Below, piece after piece: positions 1-8,910 of a stretch of DNA of 64,000 nt. Every line of letters starts with the position of its first letter. The stretch's first letter is position 1. The stretch covers positions 1,426,001 through 1,490,000 of the forward strand of contig NZ_CP008849.1 in assembly GCF_000730385.1 (NCBI RefSeq), written 5' to 3'. Source of the stretch: Alteromonas australica (lineage in GTDB: Bacteria; Pseudomonadota; Gammaproteobacteria; Enterobacterales; Alteromonadaceae). Under the pieces are notes generated by a model. It was not told the origin of the DNA. It saw only the letters and a program-made list of their open reading frames with translations, and did not search any database. Made by a program: the position numbers and the translations under genes.

Positions 1-1107
1 CAAATGCCAGAGGCCCCCAACATTGCTCGTGAAATTGTTTTGGGCACCGGCATGAACGTTCATACCGATGCTTATAGTGTTTCACGAGCGTGTGCGACGA
101 GTTTTCAATCCACTGTAAACATCGCTGAAAGTATGATGGCAGGCACTGTCCAGGTAGGTATAGCCGGTGGAGCCGACTCCACATCTGTCTCACCTATCGG
201 TGTATCAAAAAACCTTGCCCGCGCTTTGGTCGATTTGCAAAAGACAAAAACACTGGGTCAAAAACTGAATATCTTTAAGCGCTTAGGCTTAAAAGACCTG
301 GCCCCTGTGCCTCCTGCGGTAGCGGAATACTCAACCGGCTTATCTATGGGGCAAACGGCAGAGCAAATGGCAAAAAGCCATCAAATCTCTCGCCAAGATC
401 AAGACAAATTGGCTCACCGTTCTCATAGCTTAGCGGCAGAGAGTTGGGAAGCGGGCAAACTGTCAGGTGAAGTCATGACAGCTTATGCTGAACCTTACAA
501 AGGCGCACTAGAGCGTGACAATAACGTACGCTTTGACTCTAAGTTAGAAGGCTACGCAAAACTGCGTCCAGTGTTTGACAAAAAGTATGGCTCGGTTACA
601 GCGGCTAATGCTACACCGTTAACCGATGGGGCCTCTGCAGTTGTAATGATGACAGAGAGTCGCGCAAAAGCGCTTGGTTACACACCATTAGGCTACATTA
701 AAAGCTATGCATTTTCTGCTATTGATGTTTGGGAAGATATGCTGATGGGACCCTCCTACGCAACGCCAATTGCCCTTGATCGCGCAGGAATGACATTAAA
801 CGATTTAACGTTGATAGAAATGCACGAAGCGTTTGCTGCGCAGACCCTTGCCAATGTTAAGATGTTTGCTAGCGACAAATTTGCCCAAGAGAAGCTAGGA
901 CGTACTAAAGCCACTGGCGAAATCGATATGGACAAGTTTAACGTAATGGGTAGTTCTATCGCCTATGGTCACCCATTTGCGGCAACAGGTACGCGTATGA
1001 TTACGCAGATGCTCAATGAACTGAATCGTAGAGGCGGCGGAACGGGCCTTGTTACTGCGTGTGCTGCAGGTGGTCTAGGTGCAGCCATGATTGTGGAGAC
1101 AGAATAA
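1..1107 (+). CDS. fadI: 3-ketoacyl-CoA thiolase, alpha-oxidation complex beta subunit FadI (5' partial)
   Basis: Catalyses the last step of beta-oxidation, thiolytic cleavage of 3-ketoacyl-CoA to acetyl-CoA and a shortened acyl-CoA, in complex with FadJ in the cytosol. The reading frame is open at the first base, so the start lies upstream. The visible 368 codons fall about 70 short of the usual 430-440 aa. The nucleophilic cysteine lies in SRACATSFQ near codon 31 of the window. The second-half thiolase motifs HEAFAAQ and GHPFAATG and a glycine-rich C-terminal [10 protein letters not shown] follow. HEAFAAQ and the extended middle region fit FadI better than FadA or AtoB. The stop lies one base before the fadJ ATG, so the two are surely cotranscribed. 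Family assignment is firm; promoter and FadR control are outside the window. Confidence 0.95.
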   Translation, partial: QMPEAPNIAREIVLGTGMNVHTDAYSVSRACATSFQSTVNIAESMMAGTVQVGIAGGADSTSVSPIGVSKNLARALVDLQKTKTLGQKLNIFKRLGLKDLAPVPPAVAEYSTGLSMGQTAEQMAKSHQISRQDQDKLAHRSHSLAAESWEAGKLSGEVMTAYAEPYKGALERDNNVRFDSKLEGYAKLRPVFDKKYGSVTAANATPLTDGASAVVMMTESRAKALGYTPLGYIKSYAFSAIDVWEDMLMGPSYATPIALDRAGMTLNDLTLIEMHEAFAAQTLANVKMFASDKFAQEKLGRTKATGEIDMDKFNVMGSSIAYGHPFAATGTRMITQMLNELNRRGGGTGLVTACAAGGLGAAMIVETE

Positions 1108-1108
1108 G

Positions 1109-3265
1109 ATGAGTCAGGAAATAGACATGACAAATGACGTTCAACCAGCTTCTGGTGCATTTACGCTAACCAAGCAAGACAACGGCGTAGCCATCTTGAC
1201 AATGGATGTGCCTGGCGAGTCTATGAACACGCTTAAAGCCGAATTTGGTGAAGAAATTTCATCGATGCTTGATGATATTGATGGCGACAGCAGTATTAAA
1301 GGGGTGGTGTTAACCAGCGGAAAATCTAACTCATTTGTTGCTGGTGCAGACATCTCAATGCTGGCAGCGTGCGAGAGCGCTGAAGATGCAACCGCAATTG
1401 CCGCCGGTGGTCAGGCCATATTTGACCGTATCGAAAACATGAAAGCCACGTTTGTTGCTGCTATTCATGGTCCGGCGTTAGGTGGCGGGCTAGAACTTGC
1501 CCTTGCTTGCCATTACCGAATTTGTACTGATGCAGCGAGCACACAAGTTGGTTTGCCTGAAGTGCAACTGGGTTTGTTACCGGGAAGTGGAGGAACACAA
1601 CGTCTACCTCGCCTTATTGGTATTCAACAAGCCATGAAAATGATGCTAACAGGCTCTTCTGTTAGGGCGAAGCAAGCTAAAAAATACGGCATTGTTGACG
1701 ATGTTGTTCCCTATAGTGTGTTGCTTGAGGTTGCTGAACAGTTTGCGTTAAAACGCAAGCCTGAGCGTGAAGCGCCACAAAAAGGTCTGATGAACAAAAT
1801 GCTAGAAAATACCGGGCCAGGTAAAAGCATGATGTTTAAAAAGGCGAGAGAAGCTACCTTTGCGAAAACAAAGGGTAATTATCCCGCGCCTGGATACATT
1901 ATCGACGTGATTGAAACCGGCGTTAATGATGGTATTCAAGCAGGCCTAAAAGCTGAAGCAGAAGCCTTTGGTAAGCTGGTCATGACGCCAGAATCTTTCC
2001 AACTTCGTCAAATATTCTTCGCTACTACAGAGATGAAGAAAGAAAATGGTGTTGAGGGTGTTAAGCCTGAAAAAATGAATAAAGTAGGCGTGCTGGGTGG
2101 CGGTTTAATGGGAGGCGGAATCGCTTACGTTACGTCAACAAAAGCCGGTGTCCCTGTACGTATTAAAGATGTGCGTGCTGAGGGGATTGCTAATGCAATG
2201 AAGTACAGCTACGACATATTAAATAAAAAAGTCAAAAAACGCTTTATTCGCAATAGTGAAATGCAAAAACAAATGGCGTTACTCACGGGCACCTTGGATT
2301 ACAGTGGCTATCAGGATGCCGATATTGTCGTGGAAGCGGTATTTGAAGATTTAGATTTGAAGCAAAAGATGGTGGCGGATATTGAAGCTCATTGTCAAGA
2401 AAGTACGATCTTTGCGTCCAATACGTCATCTATTCCTATTACGCAAATTGCTGCGAAAGCGGCGCGCCCAGAAAACGTGATAGGTCTACACTACTTTTCT
2501 CCAGTAGACAAAATGCCGTTAGCCGAAGTTATTGCACATGAAAAAACCTCTGACCAAGTGATTTCTTCTACCGTTGAGTTTGCAAAGAAACAGGGCAAAA
2601 CACCGGTTGTAGTTAAAGATGGCGCAGGTTTTTATGTTAACCGTATTCTTGCCCCCTATATGAATGAAGCTGCGAGCCTCATTCTAGCGGGAGAACCTAT
2701 TGAGCATATTGATAAATCATTGGTTAAGTTTGGGTTCCCAGTAGGGCCTGTTAAATTACTTGATGAAGTGGGTATTGACGTGGGAACGAAAATTATCCCA
2801 TTCTTAGTTGAAGCCTTTGGCGATCGCTTTACAGCGCCATCTGCTTTTGACAAAGTCCTTGCTGATGGCCGCAAAGGGAAGAAGAATAAAAAAGGTTTTT
2901 ACTCATACGAAGGCAAAAAGCCGGGGAAAGAAGTGGATGAAAGCATCTACTCATTGCTTGGTTTATCCCCATCCTCAAAACTGAGTGAAAAAGAAGTGGC
3001 TGAACGTTGTGTGTTAATGATGCTAAACGAAGCGGCCCGATGTCTTGATGAAGGCGTCATAAGAAATGCCAGAGACGGAGATATCGGCGCTATTTTCGGT
3101 ATTGGATTCCCGCCGTTCTTAGGCGGACCTTTCCGTTATATGGATACCCTTGGTCTATCAGATGTTGTCGCTCGATTAAATCACTATGCGAGCACCGTAG
3201 GTGACAAATTTTCTCCTGCGGACTTACTGGTGAAAATGGCCGAGGGTGGCGAAACATTTTATTAA
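1109..3265 (+). CDS. fadJ: Fatty acid oxidation complex alpha subunit FadJ (enoyl-CoA hydratase/3-hydroxyacyl-CoA dehydrogenase)
   Basis: Bifunctional beta-oxidation enzyme that hydrates enoyl-CoA and oxidises 3-hydroxyacyl-CoA with NAD, passing product to FadI. The N-terminal crotonase domain (about residues 15-200) shows the oxyanion segment GPALGGGLELALAC and GLPEVQLGLLPGSGGTQR with both catalytic glutamates. The NAD-binding domain begins near residue 325 with GVLGGGLMGGGIAY, followed by the dehydrogenase segments ASNTSSIPI and HYFSPVDKMPL. About 718 aa is normal for the family. I prefer the ATG at 1109, one base after the fadI stop with GGAG about 11 bases upstream; an in-frame TTG at 1091 and an ATG at 1127 are alternatives. 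A strong intrinsic terminator follows. Confidence 0.95.
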   Translation: MSQEIDMTNDVQPASGAFTLTKQDNGVAILTMDVPGESMNTLKAEFGEEISSMLDDIDGDSSIKGVVLTSGKSNSFVAGADISMLAACESAEDATAIAAGGQAIFDRIENMKATFVAAIHGPALGGGLELALACHYRICTDAASTQVGLPEVQLGLLPGSGGTQRLPRLIGIQQAMKMMLTGSSVRAKQAKKYGIVDDVVPYSVLLEVAEQFALKRKPEREAPQKGLMNKMLENTGPGKSMMFKKAREATFAKTKGNYPAPGYIIDVIETGVNDGIQAGLKAEAEAFGKLVMTPESFQLRQIFFATTEMKKENGVEGVKPEKMNKVGVLGGGLMGGGIAYVTSTKAGVPVRIKDVRAEGIANAMKYSYDILNKKVKKRFIRNSEMQKQMALLTGTLDYSGYQDADIVVEAVFEDLDLKQKMVADIEAHCQESTIFASNTSSIPITQIAAKAARPENVIGLHYFSPVDKMPLAEVIAHEKTSDQVISSTVEFAKKQGKTPVVVKDGAGFYVNRILAPYMNEAASLILAGEPIEHIDKSLVKFGFPVGPVKLLDEVGIDVGTKIIPFLVEAFGDRFTAPSAFDKVLADGRKGKKNKKGFYSYEGKKPGKEVDESIYSLLGLSPSSKLSEKEVAERCVLMMLNEAARCLDEGVIRNARDGDIGAIFGIGFPPFLGGPFRYMDTLGLSDVVARLNHYASTVGDKFSPADLLVKMAEGGETFY

Positions 3266-3282
3266 TTTGTAGTTAAAATGTT

Positions 3283-3308
3283 AAAAGCCGGGCTTGCCCC
3301 GGCTTTTT
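3283..3308 (+). terminator. Intrinsic terminator after fadIJ
   Basis: An AAAAGCCGGG arm pairs perfectly with CCCGGCTTTT around a 5-nt loop and runs into six T residues, 17 bases after the fadJ stop. Confidence 0.9.
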
Positions 3309-3449
3309 TGTGCGTATGCGCCAAAAGTGATGGTTTATTCATCAATTTTGCGGTAAATTCCGCATCATAAATAACATTAAGTGTCAAATTTTTGGCGTTC
3401 AATTAAGAAGTTAACTGCGTTTTTATAGATAGAGAGTGATTACTGAATA

Positions 3450-3647
3450 ATGTGGACAATATTAATGATTAATTTAGTGATCAGCGGTTTACTGTATATT
3501 GAGGCGTTAAAGTGGGGAATGCCGGCTAAGCGGTGGTGGTGTGCCGGGGTGGTTTTTGGCGTTGCATCTTTGCCCATGTATAGCATTGCTAAACATATTC
3601 ATTGGCGCCGTGCCGTAGGTTTCAATAACCTGTATATGGCTGCGTAA
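3450..3647 (+). CDS. Small hydrophobic membrane protein, unknown function
   Basis: A 65-aa reading frame with two likely membrane segments: about residues 2-20 (ILMINLVISGLLYIEAL) and 27-47 (WWCAGVVFGVASLPMYSIA). A short basic linker with AKRWW separates them and the tail is basic. A weak purine-rich stretch (AGAGAG) lies some 15 bases upstream of the ATG. I do not recognise the family. The hydrophobic pattern and the independent position after the fadJ terminator favour a real gene, but an accidental ORF cannot be excluded at this length. Confidence 0.45.
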   Translation: MWTILMINLVISGLLYIEALKWGMPAKRWWCAGVVFGVASLPMYSIAKHIHWRRAVGFNNLYMAA

Positions 3648-3757
3648 CACGTCTCTAGGGCCAAAGGTAATCATACCTAATCGCGTATGCCTGACTACCC
3701 ACAATTCGCCGTACAGCGTGTCTGCGTGTGTAAATCTCCTTCCTACATAGTAAGCAT

Positions 3758-3786
3758 AAAAAAAGAGAGTCTATGCTCTCTCTTTT
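3758..3786 (-). terminator. Intrinsic terminator of the small secreted protein gene
   Basis: Read on the minus strand, AAAAGAGAG pairs with CTCTCTTTT across an 8-nt loop and is followed by a run of T. It lies about 20 bases past the stop of the minus-strand gene at 3804. Confidence 0.85.
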
Positions 3787-3803
3787 ATGAATACTTCTCA
3801 GTC

Positions 3804-3980
3804 TTAGATAGCGTAAGGCCAGCCCACACCATTACCTGATTTTGGGCGGTAGCTGTGTGGTTGAGACACTGTTTCTTTTTTCTGCTCAGGGGCTTTATCA
3901 GCGCCTTCTTGTTTATCAGCAGCAACAGGGGCAGCGGTAGATAATACTAGTGCAACAGCATATTCTTTTAACATTCTCAT
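3804..3980 (-). CDS. Small exported protein, unknown function
   Basis: A 58-aa product with an apparent Sec signal peptide (MRMLKEYAVALVLSTAAPVAA, likely cut after the AxA) and a mature part of under 40 residues. The mature part is rich in Lys, Glu and Gln and then Pro, Gly and Tyr, ending GVGWPYAI. AGAGG precedes two closely spaced ATG codons: the one at 3980 is 3 bases away and the one at 3974 is 9 bases away, so either may be used. A longer version starting at 4007 has no ribosome-binding site. A good terminator downstream supports a genuine monocistronic gene. Family not recognised. Confidence 0.6.
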   Translation of the reverse strand: MRMLKEYAVALVLSTAAPVAADKQEGADKAPEQKKETVSQPHSYRPKSGNGVGWPYAI

Positions 3981-4170
3981 TTTCCTCTGATTTTTATTTT
4001 TGAACAAACAAAGCCGACGGAAAAGGTTTTCATCGGTACAGAGGTATAAGCTAAACTTGTGCCAGTTTTTATTTTGCTTTAAATACAGTGGCTTAAGTTG
4101 ATTTTTTGAAGGAGAGGCTATTTTATTGACGTTTTTTTGCCGCTTTTGTCTAATAGACTAAAGGAGAGGG

Positions 4171-7100
4171 TCAAATATTTGAATGCCCTAGCAGGTTGTG
4201 TAACTGTTGGTTTTCCGACAGCAGTTTTTCGAAGCGATCGGCATTAATGGGGCGGCTATACAAGAAACCTTGCAGCATTTCACAGTCATAGCGGCGTAAG
4301 ATACTGAGCTGCTGTTCGTCTTCGACACCCTCAGCTACTACTTTTAGACCGAGGTTATGGGCAATGCTGATAATGGCGGCAGCCATATGCCGGTCTACGT
4401 TACTTTTGGCAATATCGTCGATAAACGCTTTATCTATTTTTAGTGTGTTTAGCGGGAAGCGTTTTAGGTAGGCGAGGGACGAATAGCCTGTACCAAAGTC
4501 GTCTAACGCTAAATGAATTCCTTTTTCACGAAGCCGGCGCATCATTCTTAGCCCGTTCTCTGGGTTTTCCATCAGAGTGCCTTCAGTAATTTCACACTCT
4601 AGATGTAAAGGCGACAGGCCTACTTCATTCAACACTTTGTTGATTCTATCATCTAGGTCGGGCAGTTCGAATTGCTTGGCGGAGATGTTCACGGCCACTC
4701 TGCCGGTGAATATACCTTGGTTAACCCAGCGCTTCGTATCCGCACACGCTTTTCGTAAGACTTGTTCTCCAATTTCGATAATTTGGCCGGTCTGCTCGGC
4801 CAATGGAATGAATTGCCCAGGGCTTACTATGCCTTTTTCTGGGTGTTCAAAGCGCACTAGCGCTTCCATGCTTACCAACTTCCCAGACGCAATATCTACC
4901 TTGGGTTGATAATAAACTGTAAATAAATCATCTTTTATACCTTGGCGGATCAAGTTTTCAATTTGTAACTGTCGGACCGCGTTTTGGTTCATCTCGCCAC
5001 TGAAGAACTGATAGCTATTGCCGCCATTGTTCTTAGCAAAATACATGGCCGTATCGGCATTTTTCAGCATTTCTTGTGGTGTAGTGCCGTCGTTGGGGAA
5101 AAATGCAATGCCAATACTCGCACCTAATACAAATTCTTGTTTATTTATAATAAACGGGCGAGACAAAGTATCGAGTAAATTTTGGGCGTAATGGGTAACG
5201 GTGTGTATATCGGCACTGTCTTCCATTAATACACTGAACTCATCTCCCCCTAGGCGGTAACAGGTTGCATTTTTACCAGTAATACGCTGAAGACGTTTCG
5301 CAATTTGCTTAATTAAAATATCACCGGTTTGATGCCCCAATGAATCGTTAATCTTTTTAAAGTTATCCATGTCTAAGCATAGCAAGGTGTGTGGTGCGGC
5401 TTTCCTGACTAAGTTTTGGTGGCTTGCCTGATAGAAAGACCGATTAGGCAGTTCAGTAAGCGGGTCTGTGTTAGCTAACTTTAATAGCTCTTTTTCGGTA
5501 CTTTTACGAGAGGTAATGTCGCTAAATACACCTACAAAATGACTGATGCGCCCGTCTTCGTCGTGCACGGCATCAATATTTAGCTCCATCTCAAAGCGTT
5601 CGCCATTCATGCGCACAGATTCTACCTCGCCAGACCAATTGCTTTTAGTCCTTAAGGTTTTTTTAATTTCTTCTGTGAACGCATCTGGGTAAAGGTGGAA
5701 GTTCATGTAGCTGGCTAAGGCCTGCTCACGGGTTTCTCCCGTGTATTGGCAATAGGCGTTGTTCACTGAAATAAACTTAAATTGCGTGTTGGTAATAAAT
5801 ACGCCTTCTGAAATGTTTTCAATAGAGCGCTTAAACAAATTAAGTTGTTCTTCGGCCTCTTTCAGGTGGTTAATATTTTTTAGCGTTCCTGTCATCCTTA
5901 CGGGTTGCTGATTGTGGTCCCTTTCAACCACTTTCCCTCTATCTAATATCCAAACCCACTGATTTTTGAAAGTTTTGGCTCGGTAAGCTAACTCGTAAAA
6001 GTCACTTTTTCCTTCTAAGTGCGCTCTTAACGCATCTTTGACCCGCTGAATGTCATTAGGGTGTATATTGGCGTCAAAGGCGCCTGTGGTTCTAATGTCA
6101 TCCTGAGGAAAGTCCAGTGTACCCCAGGTATTAGCCCGATAAACTTGGCCGCGATAAACGTCCCAATCCCACAGCTCATCGCCAGAGCTCCACAGGGTTA
6201 GCTTCAACCGCTCTTCAGACTCTTTGATGGCCAATTGATTAGATTTTCTCAGTTGATACTGGCGAATAACAAAGGCAAGTACCACGGTAAGAAGCAGCGC
6301 ATAAAATACCAATGCAACAGTGTGTAACCAGGGTGGGCGCGCAATTTGAATGGTTAGTTTACGGCTGGGCGACCAGTTTTTACCTGGCTCTTTTGCTTGT
6401 ACTTCAAAGGTGTAATTACCAAAAGACACATTATTAAACTGGGCAGTGTGCTGTCCCCCAATATTTGTCCACAGTTTGTCATAGCCCGCCAGTTTGTACC
6501 TGTATTGCACTTCTTCTGGGTACAAAGGGTTCAGTAAACCAAATGAAATACTAAAGCGAGATTCATGGTGCTCTAGCAGGGTGCTGGACGTATAGGTAAT
6601 ATTCTGTCGACGAGATAATCCTTTCTCTTTTGTTTGGTTTGTGCCAAGTTCAAAGGGAGAAGAGGAGTGCCCGAATACACTAAACTCAAAAAGTTCAGGT
6701 AAGCGGGTAGGGGGCATGGCTTTGGTATTTCTTTGGGTTCTTGCTCTTACTTTGTTAAACCCTTTATTTCCACCAAAATAAATGTCTCCCGTGTCAGTGG
6801 CTAACACCGCACTTTCACCTAAAGAGTTAAACTCTAACTGAATATTCGACACCGTCGTTATTTCACGTAAAGACGGTAATTCAACTTGGTGTACGCCAGC
6901 GCTGTCTGCGTACCAAATAGCATTGTTTATGCCAATGGAAGAGAAAATATAGCCATCTTTATCGTCCCGGGCTTGTTTTCGCACCACGTTGTAGGTTGTT
7001 TTATCTAGTTCGACCACCCCGTCAGAACGGGTGGTTAACCAGAAGGATTCTGCTGTTTCATACACGCTATATACCAGTGAATTTAACCCATTGGTAGAAT

Positions 7101-8718
7101 CGAGGCGACGTAAAATTTTGCCGGATTTGGGGTTAAACAAAACTAACCCTTCTTCGTGGCGCAACCATATATTGCCAGCACTGTCAGTGTAAATAGGAAG
7201 ATGGAACGTATCTTCAATACCAATATCATACGCCGTTATTGCATGTCTGCCAGTGTCGCTGGCAGTTGCTGTCGTATCCACAGAATGCAGGCCTTTATTT
7301 ACTAACCAAACCCATAACGACTGACCATCGTAATGGATATAGTCGACAAAGTTACCCTCAAAAAAGGTGTCTTCTAAGACCAAGGTGTTTTGCGTGTATT
7401 GATACTTTCTAAGGCCGTTAGAGGCGGCTGCCCAAAAGCCATCGTTTCTGTCGATCACAAGGTCCCAATAGGTAACATTTTCTGCTTTTTCTGGGCGAGA
7501 AGGGAGGTAGCTAATATTGCCACTGACCTTTTCTAATTTACCAATACCATTTTGCTGTGAAGCAAAGAAAACGCTGTTATCACGGGATTCAGCAAGGCCC
7601 CAGATGATAGCGCTTTCCGCGGAGCTTTGTTGGGTGCTGGTGCTCGGGAAGAACTTAACTTGTGAATAGGTTTTATTGTACTTAAAGGCCCCTTGAGAGG
7701 TGGCTAGCCAAATGCTACCCGACCTATCTTCGTGTAAAGAAAAAATAAAGTCTTCTGTTAAGCCTGTTAGTTGACCGTTGTCCGCATTGATTCGTGTAAA
7801 GGAACTGCCATCAAGTTGCGTGGAGGGGTTGTCAATAAAGTCGGCTATTAAAACGCCATCATTTTTTGAGCTTAGCCATAGCCTATTTCCAACAGTGAGG
7901 ATGGTAGTAATAAGAACATGACTGTCTGAGCCAAATTCTGAGAATTTAATATGATTAACCACATTGCCATTGGCAGCGAGTACGATGACACCATTATCGG
8001 TAGCTAGCCAGTAGTGGTTATCCAGTATCTTAATATCATTGACTGTTGTATCCGTTAAGAAAATACCCCAAGGATTGATTTGGTCACTTTGATAGAGAGT
8101 TCCAGACGACTTATCGTATATGAGTGCAAAATTTTGATTAGAACCCACCCAGATTCTGTTTGGTTCGTCAAAAATTACGCGCGTTCCCACTGGCGTGGAA
8201 TAAAGTTGGGTCACTATTTTTACGACACCCGTTTTGGGGTCAAGAGAATACAGGTACTTGGGATCTGTAAATAAAATCTCGCCAGACTCACCTTGCGCTA
8301 AGGCCATCACCGAGTCGAACTTCATTACAGTGTTGTCTTTGGTGAAACGTTCAAAATCGTCGGTTAACGGGCGGTATTTTGCTAGTCCTGAATGCGTGCC
8401 TACCCAAAGGTCACCGTTGTCGTCTACCAGTAATTTGTGAATCAAACCACTAGGCAGCGCATTGGGGTCAATATCTGACGGATGATATTGTTGGATATCG
8501 TAGCCTGAATAGCGGTTTAATCCGTTCATAGTAGCCAGCCAAATATAGCCTTTGTTATCTTCAGCTACATCAAGCACTACAGTATTGGATAAACCATCTT
8601 GTTTATTTAATTCAGTAAATTGAAGGTCAGCGACCTCTATAGCTGTCGCATCGGAGAAAAAAGTTCCGATGATTTGCAGCCACAATATCAATACTGAGCA
8701 AGCTAGGGTTGAGCGCAC
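4171..8718 (-). CDS. Two-component-type beta-propeller / PAS / GGDEF-EAL cyclic-di-GMP signalling protein
   Basis: A 1515-aa membrane sensor linking an external signal to c-di-GMP turnover. In order: signal peptide (1-27); a long periplasmic region (about 30-735) of repeated blades with motifs such as GLSNTVVLDVAEDNKGYIWLA and WLAT, typical of two-component regulator propellers; a Y_Y_Y domain (about 735-790, YRYKLAGYDKLW); one membrane helix (about 797-822); a PAS domain (about 845-935); a second PAS (about 955-1065); GGDEF (motif near 1156); EAL (motif near 1283). The GGDEF motif is intact, but no RxxD inhibitory site sits five residues before it. The EAL half keeps EALVRFEHP, DDFGTGYSS and EGVEDEQQ, so both activities are possible. 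Such propeller sensors often respond to polysaccharides, but the ligand here is unknown. It stands alone, convergent to the fadJ side. Confidence 0.93.
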   Translation of the reverse strand: MRSTLACSVLILWLQIIGTFFSDATAIEVADLQFTELNKQDGLSNTVVLDVAEDNKGYIWLATMNGLNRYSGYDIQQYHPSDIDPNALPSGLIHKLLVDDNGDLWVGTHSGLAKYRPLTDDFERFTKDNTVMKFDSVMALAQGESGEILFTDPKYLYSLDPKTGVVKIVTQLYSTPVGTRVIFDEPNRIWVGSNQNFALIYDKSSGTLYQSDQINPWGIFLTDTTVNDIKILDNHYWLATDNGVIVLAANGNVVNHIKFSEFGSDSHVLITTILTVGNRLWLSSKNDGVLIADFIDNPSTQLDGSSFTRINADNGQLTGLTEDFIFSLHEDRSGSIWLATSQGAFKYNKTYSQVKFFPSTSTQQSSAESAIIWGLAESRDNSVFFASQQNGIGKLEKVSGNISYLPSRPEKAENVTYWDLVIDRNDGFWAAASNGLRKYQYTQNTLVLEDTFFEGNFVDYIHYDGQSLWVWLVNKGLHSVDTTATASDTGRHAITAYDIGIEDTFHLPIYTDSAGNIWLRHEEGLVLFNPKSGKILRRLDSTNGLNSLVYSVYETAESFWLTTRSDGVVELDKTTYNVVRKQARDDKDGYIFSSIGINNAIWYADSAGVHQVELPSLREITTVSNIQLEFNSLGESAVLATDTGDIYFGGNKGFNKVRARTQRNTKAMPPTRLPELFEFSVFGHSSSPFELGTNQTKEKGLSRRQNITYTSSTLLEHHESRFSISFGLLNPLYPEEVQYRYKLAGYDKLWTNIGGQHTAQFNNVSFGNYTFEVQAKEPGKNWSPSRKLTIQIARPPWLHTVALVFYALLLTVVLAFVIRQYQLRKSNQLAIKESEERLKLTLWSSGDELWDWDVYRGQVYRANTWGTLDFPQDDIRTTGAFDANIHPNDIQRVKDALRAHLEGKSDFYELAYRAKTFKNQWVWILDRGKVVERDHNQQPVRMTGTLKNINHLKEAEEQLNLFKRSIENISEGVFITNTQFKFISVNNAYCQYTGETREQALASYMNFHLYPDAFTEEIKKTLRTKSNWSGEVESVRMNGERFEMELNIDAVHDEDGRISHFVGVFSDITSRKSTEKELLKLANTDPLTELPNRSFYQASHQNLVRKAAPHTLLCLDMDNFKKINDSLGHQTGDILIKQIAKRLQRITGKNATCYRLGGDEFSVLMEDSADIHTVTHYAQNLLDTLSRPFIINKQEFVLGASIGIAFFPNDGTTPQEMLKNADTAMYFAKNNGGNSYQFFSGEMNQNAVRQLQIENLIRQGIKDDLFTVYYQPKVDIASGKLVSMEALVRFEHPEKGIVSPGQFIPLAEQTGQIIEIGEQVLRKACADTKRWVNQGIFTGRVAVNISAKQFELPDLDDRINKVLNEVGLSPLHLECEITEGTLMENPENGLRMMRRLREKGIHLALDDFGTGYSSLAYLKRFPLNTLKIDKAFIDDIAKSNVDRHMAAAIISIAHNLGLKVVAEGVEDEQQLSILRRYDCEMLQGFLYSRPINADRFEKLLSENQQLHNLLGHSNI

Positions 8719-8910
8719 CTACACACCTTTGGCATTACACCTTATCATTATAATTTCTATTAGGACTGGCCGAATCCCTAACAACCAGGATAACAAATAT
8801 GCCCAATTAAGGTGCTAGCTACAAGGACTTTTTATTTATATGGAAATGATGGTTCAATTGTTGACCAAATACCGATTATTCTTCCCCACTTACCTTTAAA
8901 ATAGTGAATC

